A DNA stretch of 64,000 nt from positions 6,097,001 through 6,161,000 of the forward strand of contig NC_070563.1 of assembly GCF_026914185.1 (NCBI RefSeq), in the 5' to 3' direction. Source of the DNA: Puccinia triticina (lineage: Eukaryota; Basidiomycota; Pucciniomycetes; Pucciniales; Pucciniaceae). Below are positions 22,240-33,400 of this stretch, piece after piece (positions within the stretch are counted from its first letter, which is position 1; each line of letters begins with the position of its first letter). Under the pieces are notes generated by a model. The model made no database searches. It was not told the DNA's origin and saw nothing but the letters and a program-made list of their open reading frames with translations. The position numbers and the translations under genes are program-made.

Positions 22240-23370
22240 CATGTACAAAATTAAAGTAAAAGTCAACTTGGTATTATTGGGTTTAGAATTTTGGAATGTG
22301 GTAATGTTGCAGTAAAATTAGTGAAACCCATTTTCTTGGAAATTCTGTAATTAATTTGAATTTGGCTAAAAGAATGGTGATAAACTAGGGACCGGGGTTC
22401 AAGCCACGCTCTGTGCGCGCGGACTTAGCAGAATGGTTGAGTTAGGACTTTGGGGGGACTCACGGACGGACTGAACAGTGGGGACTGGCACTGGGTGAAC
22501 TGGGGCAGCGTAAGTGGATGATGTTGGGTCGGACACGCCAGGTACTGGGGTTGGTGGCAAGTCAGAGGGTGTGGGAGAACAAGCGTTGGAGAGGTGCTAG
22601 GCTGGAAAGCAATGCATGTGTAGTTTGGCGGGTGCGGGAAAGGAAGGACACGGGCAACGTTGGCTGGGAGTGGAGTTATGCTGGAGGAGGGAGTAGATGA
22701 ACAGGGACCTTTTGGGGTGCTTTTCTCTCACTTCATGATCTATCATTCCACATACTACTCATCTTATGGTATTATTGTAGTTAGAGCTATACTTGCAAAG
22801 CCTTTTGTGTATTGCTATAAACAGAGAGTTTTTACCACCCAAATCTTAATTACTTACAGAGTTTTACTGTGTGCAAGCGGAGCAGCTGAAGCTTACGTAG
22901 ACTAGGCGGATCATATCAGGCTCATAGCGGAGTGCTGAAGAGATCTTTATGTTGCAGAAACCCAGTGCCGGTAACCATTCAAACCCTAGTTTTCTAGGAA
23001 AGGAGGCGTAGCACCACTTCTTATCAGGTAACACACTTTTATTTTGAAAATATTTAGGCTTAATTTTACAGATTTACTTTGCATGCGGAGGGAAACTTGT
23101 TGCACACGGGAATTTCCGTTGACTCAATGTTGCTTGACGTTGGGCCCCTCTCTGTGCGCACCACCAGCTCCCCACAAGAAACTATCTGCACACAGGGGTG
23201 CCGTGCGGTGACAGGCGGCTGGGTTTGTAAGAGTCCCGTTTGGACTCTTCACTAAAGGCTAAGGATGGCGCTGAGAATTTGTCTCAAGAGATTCTAGCGC
23301 CCAAGTATCATGTATTTCAGGAGTAAGAGCTGACTCAGAGAGAATGACAATCAGTTCCCTCCTGACAGGA
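22240..23370. other. Intergenic, with a dispersed fragment at 23096-23240
   Basis: No complete gene. At 23096-23240 the plus strand reads TTGCACACGGGAATTTCCGT then GACTCAATGTTGCTTGACGT, with a translation like HTGISVDSMLLDVGPLSVRT. This matches the minus strand of 43600-43700 and marks a dispersed coding-like repeat. A tRNA-like B box (GGGTTCAAGCC) near 22396 is not convincing as a gene. Confidence 0.4.
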
Positions 23371-23374
23371 AGAA

Positions 23375-23490
<116 letters not shown>

Positions 23491-23746
23491 AGAGAGAGCA
23501 GCTTACCTGACTCAGAGAGAATGACAATCAGTTCTCTGCTGAGCCAGGTAGGAGAGGAAGACAGGCTATGTATCTGTATGTGACATCTAATGGTTACTTG
23601 TGAACCCCAAGGGATGGAGGGGGTTTACAGGGTTGAGACACTCCGGCCATCCGGAGGAATCAATCCTCTTGATGACTGGTCTATTCCAAACCATTCACAC
23701 CTGGAGGCCTCCAAGGGGTCTCCGGGTCTGGTTTCTAAGCGGTGGC

Positions 23747-25206
23747 TGTGAGCCTGAGTCTCTATAGTGACTGCAGGACACAAGAAATGGGGGGGCAATA
23801 GTTGGATTTCTTGCAACACTGGGTCGCTACGCTACGCTACGCTATTTCAGCGCTACGCGTTAGCGTAGCGGCAAAAAACGCCCATCTATTTTGCATAGCG
23901 TTAGCGCGCTGTTAGCGCCGCTACGCTGCGCTAATTTTCAGCGGCGCTAACAGCGCGCCAATTCTTTTTTAGCGTTAGCGCGCCGCCACAGTCGCTACGC
24001 TACGCTACGCTACGCTACGCTGCGCTACAGCGCTTTTAGCGGAAAAAAAGCCCTTTTTTCCCGTTAAAGGCGCTGTAGCGAAGCGTAGCGCGCGCTCTTT
24101 TGCGCCCTGCATGTGTAGCGTTAGCGCAATTGCGCGCATCTGCGCTAACGCTACGCTATCAGCTAAAATAGCTGCGCACCGCGTGCGCGTAGCGTTAGCG
24201 CATATGCGTGCAATTGCGCTAACGCTACGCTAAAAAATAGCGCATTTGCGCTGCGCTACGCTACGCTAACCGCTGTGGTTAGCGTAGCGACCCAGTGTTG
24301 TTTCTTGGGATAAAGAAAATACAACTATAAGAGAAAAAGAGAAAGAGAGAGAGAAACTGAGAAGGATCAGGATAAAGAGAAGTACTAGGTTATTCTAGTG
24401 GGAATGCACGTCCACTGGCAATGCTACTCTTCAGAAGAGTGCTGCTAATCTGTGCTAAGAAGTGCTACAGCTTCCTCTCAGGAGGGTATCTGGATTAGAT
24501 AAGTTTAATCCAGCCACAATTTTTTAGCTTCCTTCTGGATAGTCAAGGTTCTTAAAGGGAAACCTGAGGGACATCCCTGTAACCTAGATTTGAGGCAAAG
24601 GCCAAATGATAATAAGGGACAGCCCTGTGATCAAGAGTGAGGCAAAGGCCAGTAGATTTGGAGGGACAGCCCTATGATCAAGGAGAAGACAAAACCAGCA
24701 GAAAGAACAAATCAAGCAAGACACAGAGTTGTACCTCTGAGATAAACAAGGTTCAGTGAAAGAGGTTACTTACTGTCAATATCCTAGGCGCCTGTGACGG
24801 TAGGTATACTGGGAGTATTGTAAGCTCTTTGGTGGTGATCCTGGGGTTATCTGGGTGGTGGTTCTGGTGTGCTGAAGTCTGTAGATCCGCCTCAGGCAAG
24901 GGGGATCCTGACTACAAAAATTTTCACAGTTTGCTTATGTAATTTACATATGTACATGTGGTTTGGCGCACCTGGTAGCGCTGACACGTCACAACTGCGC
25001 ATGCGCGTCACAACTCAATAACTCAGGGAAGGAGTATAGTTACAAGGAATTGATGAGTTGTAACTAGGGTTAAAATTGCATGAGGAAACAGAATATGAAG
25101 TCAAAACAAGGTTATCTCTTAAGATAAAAAAGATATAAATTAATTCATATGTAAAAAGTAGAAAAAGGCAGACTTTAGGTCAGCTGAGTTGACTCTAAGG
25201 CTGACA
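23747..25206 (-). repeat. 3' LTR, interrupted by a 487-bp element
   Basis: Excluding the 487-bp insert and one 7-bp target copy it is exactly 966 bp, the same as the other LTR. It begins TGTCAGCC on the minus strand at 25206 and ends CTCACA at 23747. Confidence 0.95.
23814..24300. mobile_element. Palindromic GCTACG/TAGCGTTAGCG element, copy 1 (7-bp TSD)
   Basis: The inverted ends CAACACTGGGTCGCTACGCT and their complement ending GCGACCCAGTGTTG enclose GCTACGCTAACGC-type words. The element interrupts the LTR and is flanked by a perfect 7-bp duplication TTTCTTG (23807-23813, 24301-24307). The intact LTR at 40019 supplies the empty site, so both boundaries are certain. No ORF or transposase. Confidence 0.9.
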
Positions 25207-25243
25207 TTCCCTGCCACCAAAAGGGTTGGATTTCTGTAAGAAA

Positions 25244-27262
25244 TTAAACCACAGGGGTAGACCTCTTCTCACTTCTGAATTTCCTGAGAAGGATAGCAGA
25301 GTCTGGAATGTCCTTCTCAAGAAGCCATTCATCATGATCAGCACTCATACCTTTGTATCTAGCTAAGTACATCATAACATCTCTGTTCTCCACTCTTAAT
25401 CCCTTGTCTCTGAGAATCTTCTGTATGACTTTACTCTGAGGAGTCTTATCCATGGGGGGAATAAAAACTTTAACTTTCTGTCTCAAGGGGAACTTATCTG
25501 GATTGGGGTCTTTGTATGGTTTCACCAAGCTGACAGGGAATGTAGGATGTTTCCTGCTGAGCTCTTCAGTCAGAATCACTTCTACAGCATTCTTCCCATG
25601 TAAAGCTTTCACAAGGAATGGTCTAGTAAAGGAGTCTCTCATCTTCTTAGGGCCAGACAAGTTGTTGAAGTTTGCTGTGGATATTAAGACTTTATCACCA
25701 ACTTTAAATGATGGTTCTTTGTGAGTCTTGTCCCATCTTTCTTTTTTGTAAGATGTAGCTTCTGTTGTGCATTTCTCAGCATGTTTTCTAGCTTTCTCAA
25801 AGATCTTCCCATAGGCAAGAGCAGTAGGATGAATGTCTACAGAGTCTTGCTTCAAGAAATTTCTGGGAAGGTTTGGGATCCAGCCTTTCTCCAGGATGGC
25901 AGGAGGTTTTCCAGTGGTAGAATGTATGCTTGTGCAATATGCTAGTTCAAGGATTGGAAAAAGTGAAACCCAGTCATGAGTGTAACCATCATTGTCTTTG
26001 AATTCTAGACCATAAGCACAGAACCTCCTGATCATATCTTCAAGTGTTTGAATCATCCTTTCAGCTAATCCATCAGTCTGAGGGTGGTAAGCAGTGGAGA
26101 AGGAGAGTTTTGTTCCTAGCATACTATGTAAACCAGTCCAGAATTCAGATGTGAACTTAGGGTCTCTATCAGAGATGATGATTCTGGGGATGCCAGTTCT
26201 AGGCATTACTCTGTTCCAAAACAGTATGGCAGTGTCCATGGCAGAGTCATCCTTAAAGCAGGGTACAAATATTGGGGTCTTAGAGTATCTGTCCACTATT
26301 ACTAGACAAGCATTGAAGCTAGCAGCTCCTCCAGGGGATAAGGAAGTTACCCAATCCACATTAATAACATCCCATGGCTTTGAGGGCTCTTCAATTTTCA
26401 TCAGCAATCCAAATCTCTTGCCTGTAGCTTTATTTGCTTTCTGGCATCTATCACAGGAAGAGCAGTATTCACCAGTGTCTTGTCTCCAGTTAGCCCACCA
26501 AGCAGTATCAGCTACTTTTTCTAAAGTCCTATCTTCAGAGAGATGACCAGAGTAGACACTGTCATGGCATTCATGCAAAATGGTGTTGATGCTTTCTTTG
26601 TCAGCTAGGACTAGGACAGAGTTGTGTTTCTCTCTGAAGTAGATGAGGCCATCAAATATAGAGAATCTTCCTTCATCATATAGCTTTCTCCAAGGATCTT
26701 GTAAAGAGTTTTTTAGCTGGGCATCTTTAGCATCTTTCAACAAAAGCTCTGACAATATGGTAGTGTTCTTGTCTTGCTTGTAGCCTTCTCTCACTGAGTC
26801 AAAGAACTCATTCTTGAAAGTAGAGACATGTATGCCCATGATGGGGAATCTATCATCATCTTTGTCTTCTGGGTCATAAGCAGGGTTACTAGGATCATTT
26901 GGCAAAGCCCATCTGCTCAGTCCATCAGAATTTTTGTGAATATTCCCATCTCTGTGTATTATGGTCATATTACCTCTGTACTCCTGAATAGCAATCTGCC
27001 ACCTGAGCATATGTCTGTTGGGAGTCTTCATGTTCAGCAGTGATCTCAAAGCTGTGAAATCTGTTACAACATGAAAGACACTGCCATCTAAGTAGTAATG
27101 GAGTTTTTCCAGAGCCCAAACTAGACATAAGCATTCAAGTTGACTAGCACCATATCTTGTTTCACTGTCCTTCAGTTGTCTGGATATGAAAACAATGGGT
27201 CCTTCTTTTCTCACTCCATCAATGACTTGGACTTGATGTAAAGCAGCACCTAGACCAGTCAT
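25244..27262 (-). CDS. Gypsy pol, C-terminal part: RNase H, integrase, chromodomain-like tail
   Basis: Reading resumes after the insertion with [16 protein letters not shown] and the RNase H motifs [20 protein letters not shown] and [12 protein letters not shown]. The integrase zinc site is [11 protein letters not shown]...CSSCDRCQ. The integrase core has [23 protein letters not shown] and [14 protein letters not shown], supplying the DDE residues. The C terminus ([20 protein letters not shown]) resembles a chromodomain that would steer integration to heterochromatin. No stop breaks the frame to 25244. The first residues upstream of 27262 belong to the inserted element, not to pol. Confidence 0.93.
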   Translation of the reverse strand: MTGLGAALHQVQVIDGVRKEGPIVFISRQLKDSETRYGASQLECLCLVWALEKLHYYLDGSVFHVVTDFTALRSLLNMKTPNRHMLRWQIAIQEYRGNMTIIHRDGNIHKNSDGLSRWALPNDPSNPAYDPEDKDDDRFPIMGIHVSTFKNEFFDSVREGYKQDKNTTILSELLLKDAKDAQLKNSLQDPWRKLYDEGRFSIFDGLIYFREKHNSVLVLADKESINTILHECHDSVYSGHLSEDRTLEKVADTAWWANWRQDTGEYCSSCDRCQKANKATGKRFGLLMKIEEPSKPWDVINVDWVTSLSPGGAASFNACLVIVDRYSKTPIFVPCFKDDSAMDTAILFWNRVMPRTGIPRIIISDRDPKFTSEFWTGLHSMLGTKLSFSTAYHPQTDGLAERMIQTLEDMIRRFCAYGLEFKDNDGYTHDWVSLFPILELAYCTSIHSTTGKPPAILEKGWIPNLPRNFLKQDSVDIHPTALAYGKIFEKARKHAEKCTTEATSYKKERWDKTHKEPSFKVGDKVLISTANFNNLSGPKKMRDSFTRPFLVKALHGKNAVEVILTEELSRKHPTFPVSLVKPYKDPNPDKFPLRQKVKVFIPPMDKTPQSKVIQKILRDKGLRVENRDVMMYLARYKGMSADHDEWLLEKDIPDSAILLRKFRSEKRSTPVV

Positions 27263-29309
27263 TGTCAGCCGGGCTACCATTCTAGAATAGAGCCCCGCCT
27301 GCAGCTCCGGTAGCGCAGCCAAGAGCACAGTAAATTAGGTGCAGAGTAGACCGCAGCGCGGACCTCCGCACAGGTTAGATTAGTTTAAACATTTTTTTAC
27401 AACAAATAGCTTCCTAGAGAAGCTAGACACGAAAAAGACCGCTGCGCGGTCCAGAACCTCATTGTACAGCAAATCATAAAAATATACATGTAACAAAAAA
27501 GGAACTAAGTAGAGAAAGACCTCCTTAGAAGACCCAAGTGGTTTACAGCATCCAGCCACTGTTAGCTTGGAAACAGGTTGCGCCGGGTAGCGGCAAAAAT
27601 AAATCAGCCATGTAACACAGAGTACTACAGTACTCGATTGTGTAGAAGCTACCGTCGCCTGTAGGCGGCTAAACAACAAAAGCCACGTGAAACAGAGTAC
27701 TTCTGTACCTGATCACGTGAAGAAGACAGCCGCCTGGAAGTTAGCGCCAATGAAAACGAGTTTCCAATGGCCATAGCACCTCAGAGACGGTAACTCCAAA
27801 TCCCAAAGGTTCTGGAGTTCGCCGCATGTATACCGACATTTATCCATCCTCTACGCGAGAGCGGAGGATGGATGGAGCGTCAGGTTGAGTAGGAAGGTTC
27901 CGTAGAACCAGCGAAGAGGCCCCGTTGCCTATGACTCGTCTCCACAAGATACGGGTCCTACGAGTATCATGAGCAGTAAAATTGCTATGCTCTCCGATGA
28001 GATGTATTGGGAGGATAGCTAGGAGTTTACCAAGCCAAAGAGCTCGCCAGAACCGCATAAAAGAACGGGCTCTGGAGGACTCTTGCTCCCCAGAATTGTC
28101 AACTGTCTTAAACCGCACATCAGCGCACACCCTCGCCAACCAATTGTTTGCCGACCTGTTTGCTGTCCTGCTCGTGTTAGAACCGTTCTTGATTCACTGT
28201 TTTTCTCGCTGGACTCTCAGTAAGTCCAGTCTCTTTTCTCTTTATCACCTTGGGAATTATTCCCTATCTATCTATTTGGGGATCTGTTGAACTACCCCCG
28301 CTTGTCGGACCCCAGACAACACAGGATCCACTACCCCTGCTCGTCAGGCCCTGTAAGAGCCGCCCCAGAGGGCACCATAACCATTCCGCTGCTCTCGCGG
28401 CCCCTCCGTTACATCCCATTAGGGATATAAAAACTTTAGAGCATCTCCAGCGGTCCCTGGATCGCGCAGACCCTGGGTCACGGCCCTGGACCACATGTAA
28501 CGGGGTATCCCAGGCTCGGTCCACAGCGGACTCGCCAGAAATCGAGACCCGACAAGAGGCTGGACCAACTCGTCGTCGGCAAGACCACACCTTGCCCGTC
28601 AAGCCACACAAGTAGATGACCAGCTCCTGGTCATCCTTTCGATCCTCGGAGTCAAACGCCCGGTCCTCCTATTGATGACCGGCCATGCATCGATCCCGGT
28701 CATCGATAGGATGACCGGTCATTATATTGATGCCGGTCATCGGTCTTGATGTCCGCTCATTTATGTTGATGCCCGGCCATCGGCCTCGATGACCGGTCAT
28801 GGGATCGATGACCAGTCATGGGTATCAATGACCGGTCATGGGTATCAATGACTATTGATGCCCGGTCATCGATAGGATGACCGGTCATTGATACCCATGA
28901 CCGGTCATCTTATCGATGACCAGTCATATGTGGGTATCAACGACTGGTCATCCTACCAATGACCTGATGTGAGGATGGGCCGGTAGGTGATGTAGCGTTT
29001 GGTGTAGCATGCGTGGGGTGCGAGGTGCGGCCCAAGAGGGCCAAGTGTTGGGTTGGTGCAGACTCGCCACAAGTGGAGGGCTGTGGCGAGTTGAGGCGAC
29101 TCGGGAGGCATTTGGCGAGTCGTATAGCGAGTCCGTTGGACCCCAAAAACTCGCCCGACTCGCTAAATTGGGGTCGCGAGTCACGCTTTAGCGAGTCCGT
29201 TGGAGATGCTCTTAACACCATCATCCTACCGCGTCTACCGACGCGCTCACTCGCCGTAGTCGCTCGTGTAGCTAGAGGACTTCGTGTCTTGGCATCACCA
29301 AGCCTGACA
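27263..29309. mobile_element. Solo-LTR-like insertion in RNase H, itself carrying a MITE
   Basis: The insertion starts TGTCAGCCGGGCTACC and ends AAGCCTGACA (TG...CA ends). It is flanked by a perfect 5-bp duplication GTCAT (27258-27262, 29310-29314). It splits the pol frame between VDASM and TGLGAAL. Without the nested MITE (28439-29211) it is about 1.27 kb, with no internal second LTR and no retroviral domains, so a solo LTR of another LTR family is the simplest reading. The boundaries are certain; the class is inferred. Confidence 0.75.
28439..29211. mobile_element. Harbinger-like MITE carrying TGACCGGTCA repeats
   Basis: The ends GAGCATCTCCAGCGG and CCGTTGGAGATGCTC form imperfect inverted repeats, flanked by TTA on both sides (28436-28438, 29212-29214). 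A 3-bp TTA/TAA duplication is the PIF/Harbinger (Tourist-like) signature. The middle (about 28615-28965) is a cluster of GATGACCGGTCAT palindromes related to the array at 42140-43350. It is nested inside the solo-LTR-like element. Confidence 0.75.
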
Positions 29310-29314
29310 GTCAT

Positions 29315-30417
29315 GCTAGCATCTACATATAGTGTGAAGGGATGTGCCCAATCAGGAAACAGTAGCAATGCAGCTGTGGTCAGTTTCTCTTTTAACAAGT
29401 TGTAGGCTACTATTCTATGATGAGTCATCTCATATATGACATCAATCCTTGCCAGTTCAGTTAGAGGTTTTGCTATCTCTGCAAACTTCTCAATGTGTTG
29501 TCTGTAGTAACCAGCAAAACCAAGAAATGATTGCATTTCTTTCTTGCTACTAGGCACAGGCTTTTGGAGGACAGCAGCTACTTTATTCTGATCTATCCCT
29601 ATGGCAATGCCAGAGACAAGATGGCCCAGAGCTTTGATCTGATCAAATCCAAAGTTACACTTCTTCAAGGAGATTTTCATGTTCATGTTAATGACAACTT
29701 TCAGGATCCTGTCTATCCTATTGAGGTGTTCCTCCCAAGTGTTGGACATAATGATGATATCATCAATATAGATAATGACCCATTTCTCATCAATCTCTTT
29801 TCTGAACTCAATGTCCATCATTCTATGGAAATGAGAGGGGGCATTCTTGATCCCAAAGGGCATTCTCAGGTATTCATAGATTCCTTTGTGCATAATAATC
29901 CTGAGTAGGTGTCTAGAATCTTCTGCAATGACATTCTGGTGAAAACCTTTGAGTACATCCATACTAGTCAGATACTTAGCTTTGGCCAGGTTGTTCAGAG
30001 TCTCACTGATCTTGGGAATGGGATACCTGTCTGAAGCAGTGTAGGAATTCAAAGCTCTGAAATCTCCTACCATTCTGGACTTCCCATTGTGCCAGGCAAT
30101 GATAACAGGAGTAGTGATCTCTACTACTTCATTATGACCAACTTTCCTTAGAACATTCAGGTTTACTAGCTCTTCAATGTGTTGTTCAAGAGCTTCTCTG
30201 CTTTTGGGGCTGGCAGGATAAGGAGGTCTTCTGAGCAGAGGAGGATAGGGTCTCTCAGTTTTCAACTTGATATGAACTTCATGACCCTTAATGGCACCAA
30301 GGGGCTGGTTGGTGTTGGAGAAGGCAAGGTTGTTATTGTAGAGGACTTCAAACAATTTCTCCTTTTGCTCAATAGTCAACTTATCACTGAACTTGGCTTC
30401 ACAGAGTTCTTCTATAA
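29315..30417 (-). CDS. Gypsy pol, central part: reverse transcriptase and start of RNase H
   Basis: Continuous frame with RT motifs in order: WHNGKSRMVGDFRALNSYT, DRYPIPKI, TSMDVLKGFHQ, LRMPFGIKNAPSHFHRMMD, the catalytic box IIYIDDIIIMS, LGHLVSG, and SFLGFAGYYRQHI. It ends in the RNase H start LLFPDWAHPFTLYVDASM. The upstream end is cut by the MULE insertion at 30418-30425 and the downstream end by the element at 29309. LKGFHQ where most Gypsy elements have LKSGYHQI is a mild variation. No internal stop. Confidence 0.93.
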
Positions 30418-30425
30418 TAAATTTT

Positions 30426-33400
30426 GGGGCATGCTAAATGCACCCCAAGCTTTTGCTTCATGTACACCAAAGAAATGGGGTACCCAGTTGGGTACCCCAG
30501 TAAGCTTGGGGTACTGGTAAATACACCCCAGTTTGCATGGGGTATTCACCTGAGCACCCCAAAATAGTTGGTGTACCGGGACACAGAGACTCAATCTTGG
30601 GGTAAAACCTCTTATACCCCAAGTAAATTGGTGTGCACAGTGCGCGCACCCCAAAAGCAACCGCTGGTCAACAGATTTGCACCCCAATTCAAAAATTAAT
30701 GGGGTGCATCCCCGAGCACACCAAGAACTTGGGGTGCATCTTGGGGTGTGATTGAATTTGTGGGGTAAATTAGGGAGAAAACCATGAGTGGTGTACAGGC
30801 TTTCATTGTACTTGAAAAAGTTCAAGTTCTTGAGACAATTTTTATTTATTTATATATGCATGTATAGTCAGCAAGAAAAGAAAAATTAAACACCAAAAAA
30901 ACAAGAAAAAAAATCAAGCACGGGCAAGGGACTTGCAGAAGAGAGCAAGGCCCGCCTGGATGTGAGTCAACCAGCTTTTGGCATTTTGTGAAGTCACCCG
31001 GGTTGCCAAGACGGGAGGGGGGATGGGTTTCACACCATCATTCCCTACCACATTGGCCAAAACCCAATGATTATCATTGATGTGGAGTAGATAAATTGAG
31101 TCTGATTGGCCTGAGGGACCAATGCGTAACGGAAGGTAGGTGCGGCAATCTTTCAGAGAGAGGAAAATGATTGGACGTCTGTAAGTGTTGGCGAGTATCT
31201 GACTGTGATCCAAGCTGGAAAGCCATTTGTTGGGCTCGATCCTTGTTGCCTCTTTTTCCACCTGAAGGTTTTGAACAATCCTTTTCATGGGTTTGTTGCC
31301 GCCCTGTAGTTTGGAGTAGACCGCTTGGTATTCCGTCGCTTCCTTGAGCATCTCCTTCCTGACACGGAACCACCCATCTTCTTGGTAACCAAGGGCTTTG
31401 GCCACACAGTGAAATCCACAATTCCCATCGCCAGCGGGATTGAAAATATCAAGAATGAACTCTTGGAGATGTACGGGAATCTGGGAAATGTAGTCAGGCT
31501 GATCAAAGCTCACATCAGTCATTTGCAGACACCAAAACATCAGACAAATGATAATGAAAAGCTTTACCTTCACAGACACTGTCACTCCTGCATTGGACGC
31601 TTTGACAATTTTGCCTTTAATGCTGTCACCTTTATTGCTGTCATTGTCATTGACGTCATCATCATCGTCGCCATCACTGCCATCGCTGGAGCCGGACTTG
31701 TTGCTGTATTCAAGTGATTCTTCTTGTTCGGAAGATCCGATATCATCGCCGCCTGTTATCTTGACTCTTTTAGATTTCATTTTTGTGGATGCCTTCAACG
31801 CTCGTTTCTTAGCCATGTGTTCGTGTTTTAGCTTAGCTTCAATAATCTCAAACCCCAAAGGATTTCTTGTCGTGGCAGTTGTAGATCGTTTTGATTGTTT
31901 CTTTGCAGACGGACGACCTTTTGTGTTTGTTTTGATCTCGGGTGCCTGGATTGCAACGGCAGTATGAGTTCCAGCCACAATTTTGTTGATTTGATCGATT
32001 AAATCAACGAGTTTGCTGGGCTGTTCGTGCGAGAGCGAAACCATAATTAACTTCATTTCTTCATCCAAATCGAGTTCAGGCGTGTCCGATTTCTGCATGG
32101 ACACAAAGGTTTTGAACAAAACAGCTAATGAATGGGCTTCTTACGGAGGAAGAAGATGTGTACCGTTATCTCTGGATTATATTTCAGGTGCCACTGAAAG
32201 TGGAAATCTTTGGGAGCCAATGCATCCCCCCGTTTGAAAATCTCAGCCATGATGTGCAGGCATGGTATGCCAAGTCCAATCAATACTGTATGCAAGCACG
32301 GCTCGCTGCGATCAAAGTCTTTGAGACGTTCAAATTGCATCAGGCACTCCCTGAGTGGAAACGTCGAGATGTTTCCAAGGAGTGGGATGAAGCTCTTGGG
32401 AACGTTGACCAGCGTCTTGACCGTATCTCGACCAATCGACTCGTGAACCTGGTTGATTTGGGTGTCAACTGCCAAAACTAAAGATTTGAAGACTGAGAGC
32501 AAGTCGCCTGTCAAATTCTTGATGAACGATTTCAGATAGGCATGGCCCGATTTGACTCGAGAGGTATTGAGGTTTTGCAGATGGGGGTACTGACAAGCCC
32601 ATGCTACGATAAATTTCTCTTTGAGCGGAAGAATCGTTGATTCAATGTATTCTAGGACAGCGGGGCGAGATGAGAGGTGCTTCTTCAAAGCGTCCAATCG
32701 TTTGATATAGATTTCCAGAGTTTTGGCTTGGGTGACTTTGCCCCACACGGACATAAACTCCTTCCATGGATCTGGTTTGGGTTTTTCCGGGGTCTTGTCC
32801 TTGGTCAATCAAGGCTTGGGTTTTTCTACACGAGCCGGGAAGTGCTTCTTGCAATGTGTTGTGATGTTATTGTTAAGGTGCCAAGTACAGAGATTGGCTT
32901 GCGAGTCAGGAAAAATTTGAGCCAAGGCGCCACGCAAGGCGTTGTTGCAATCAGTGACGAAAACTTTGGGGATGCGTTGAGGTCGCCATACGTGCTTCTT
33001 CAGGCAGTTGACCGCCCATAAGTAACTTCCACTGTCTTTGTGAGCCATGAAACAAAAGCCAATCAAGAAAGTTCGGTTTGAAGCTGCTTGGCCGATGATA
33101 TGAAGCAAGGGCAATTCATACTTGTTCGTTTTGTAAGTTGAATCCAAAAGGGCGACATGGTGGTTGATCCGAGCTAGGTGGATGGAGCCGGGGTGAGCAA
33201 AAAAAAGTGTTCTGATTGCCCCGTTATCTGCCACCTGAACATTGAATGACCAGTTCAATTCCTTCAAAATACACAAGAGTGCCTCGGTTGGTGATCGACC
33301 GTCCAAATCCTCCCGGCTTATTTTTTGAAGTGTGTTGCTAACTGTCTTATTGGTCGCATAGGTTTCGTTATCAGACGTTTGGAGCTGGAGTAGGATCTGT

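Noticed and set aside
22370..22460. Possible tRNA gene (A-box-like TGGCTAAAAGAATGG, B box GGGTTCAAGCC)
   Set aside because: No acceptor-stem pairing or anticodon arm could be drawn; at most a decayed tRNA-derived repeat.
27840..28139. 99-codon minus-strand ORF inside the solo-LTR-like insertion
   Set aside because: No retroviral or other domain; the TG...CA ends and 5-bp TSD explain the segment without a gene.
31325..31967. Plus-strand ORFs of 130-139 codons
   Set aside because: They are antisense shadows of the MULE-OTU gene's acidic linker and OTU region.
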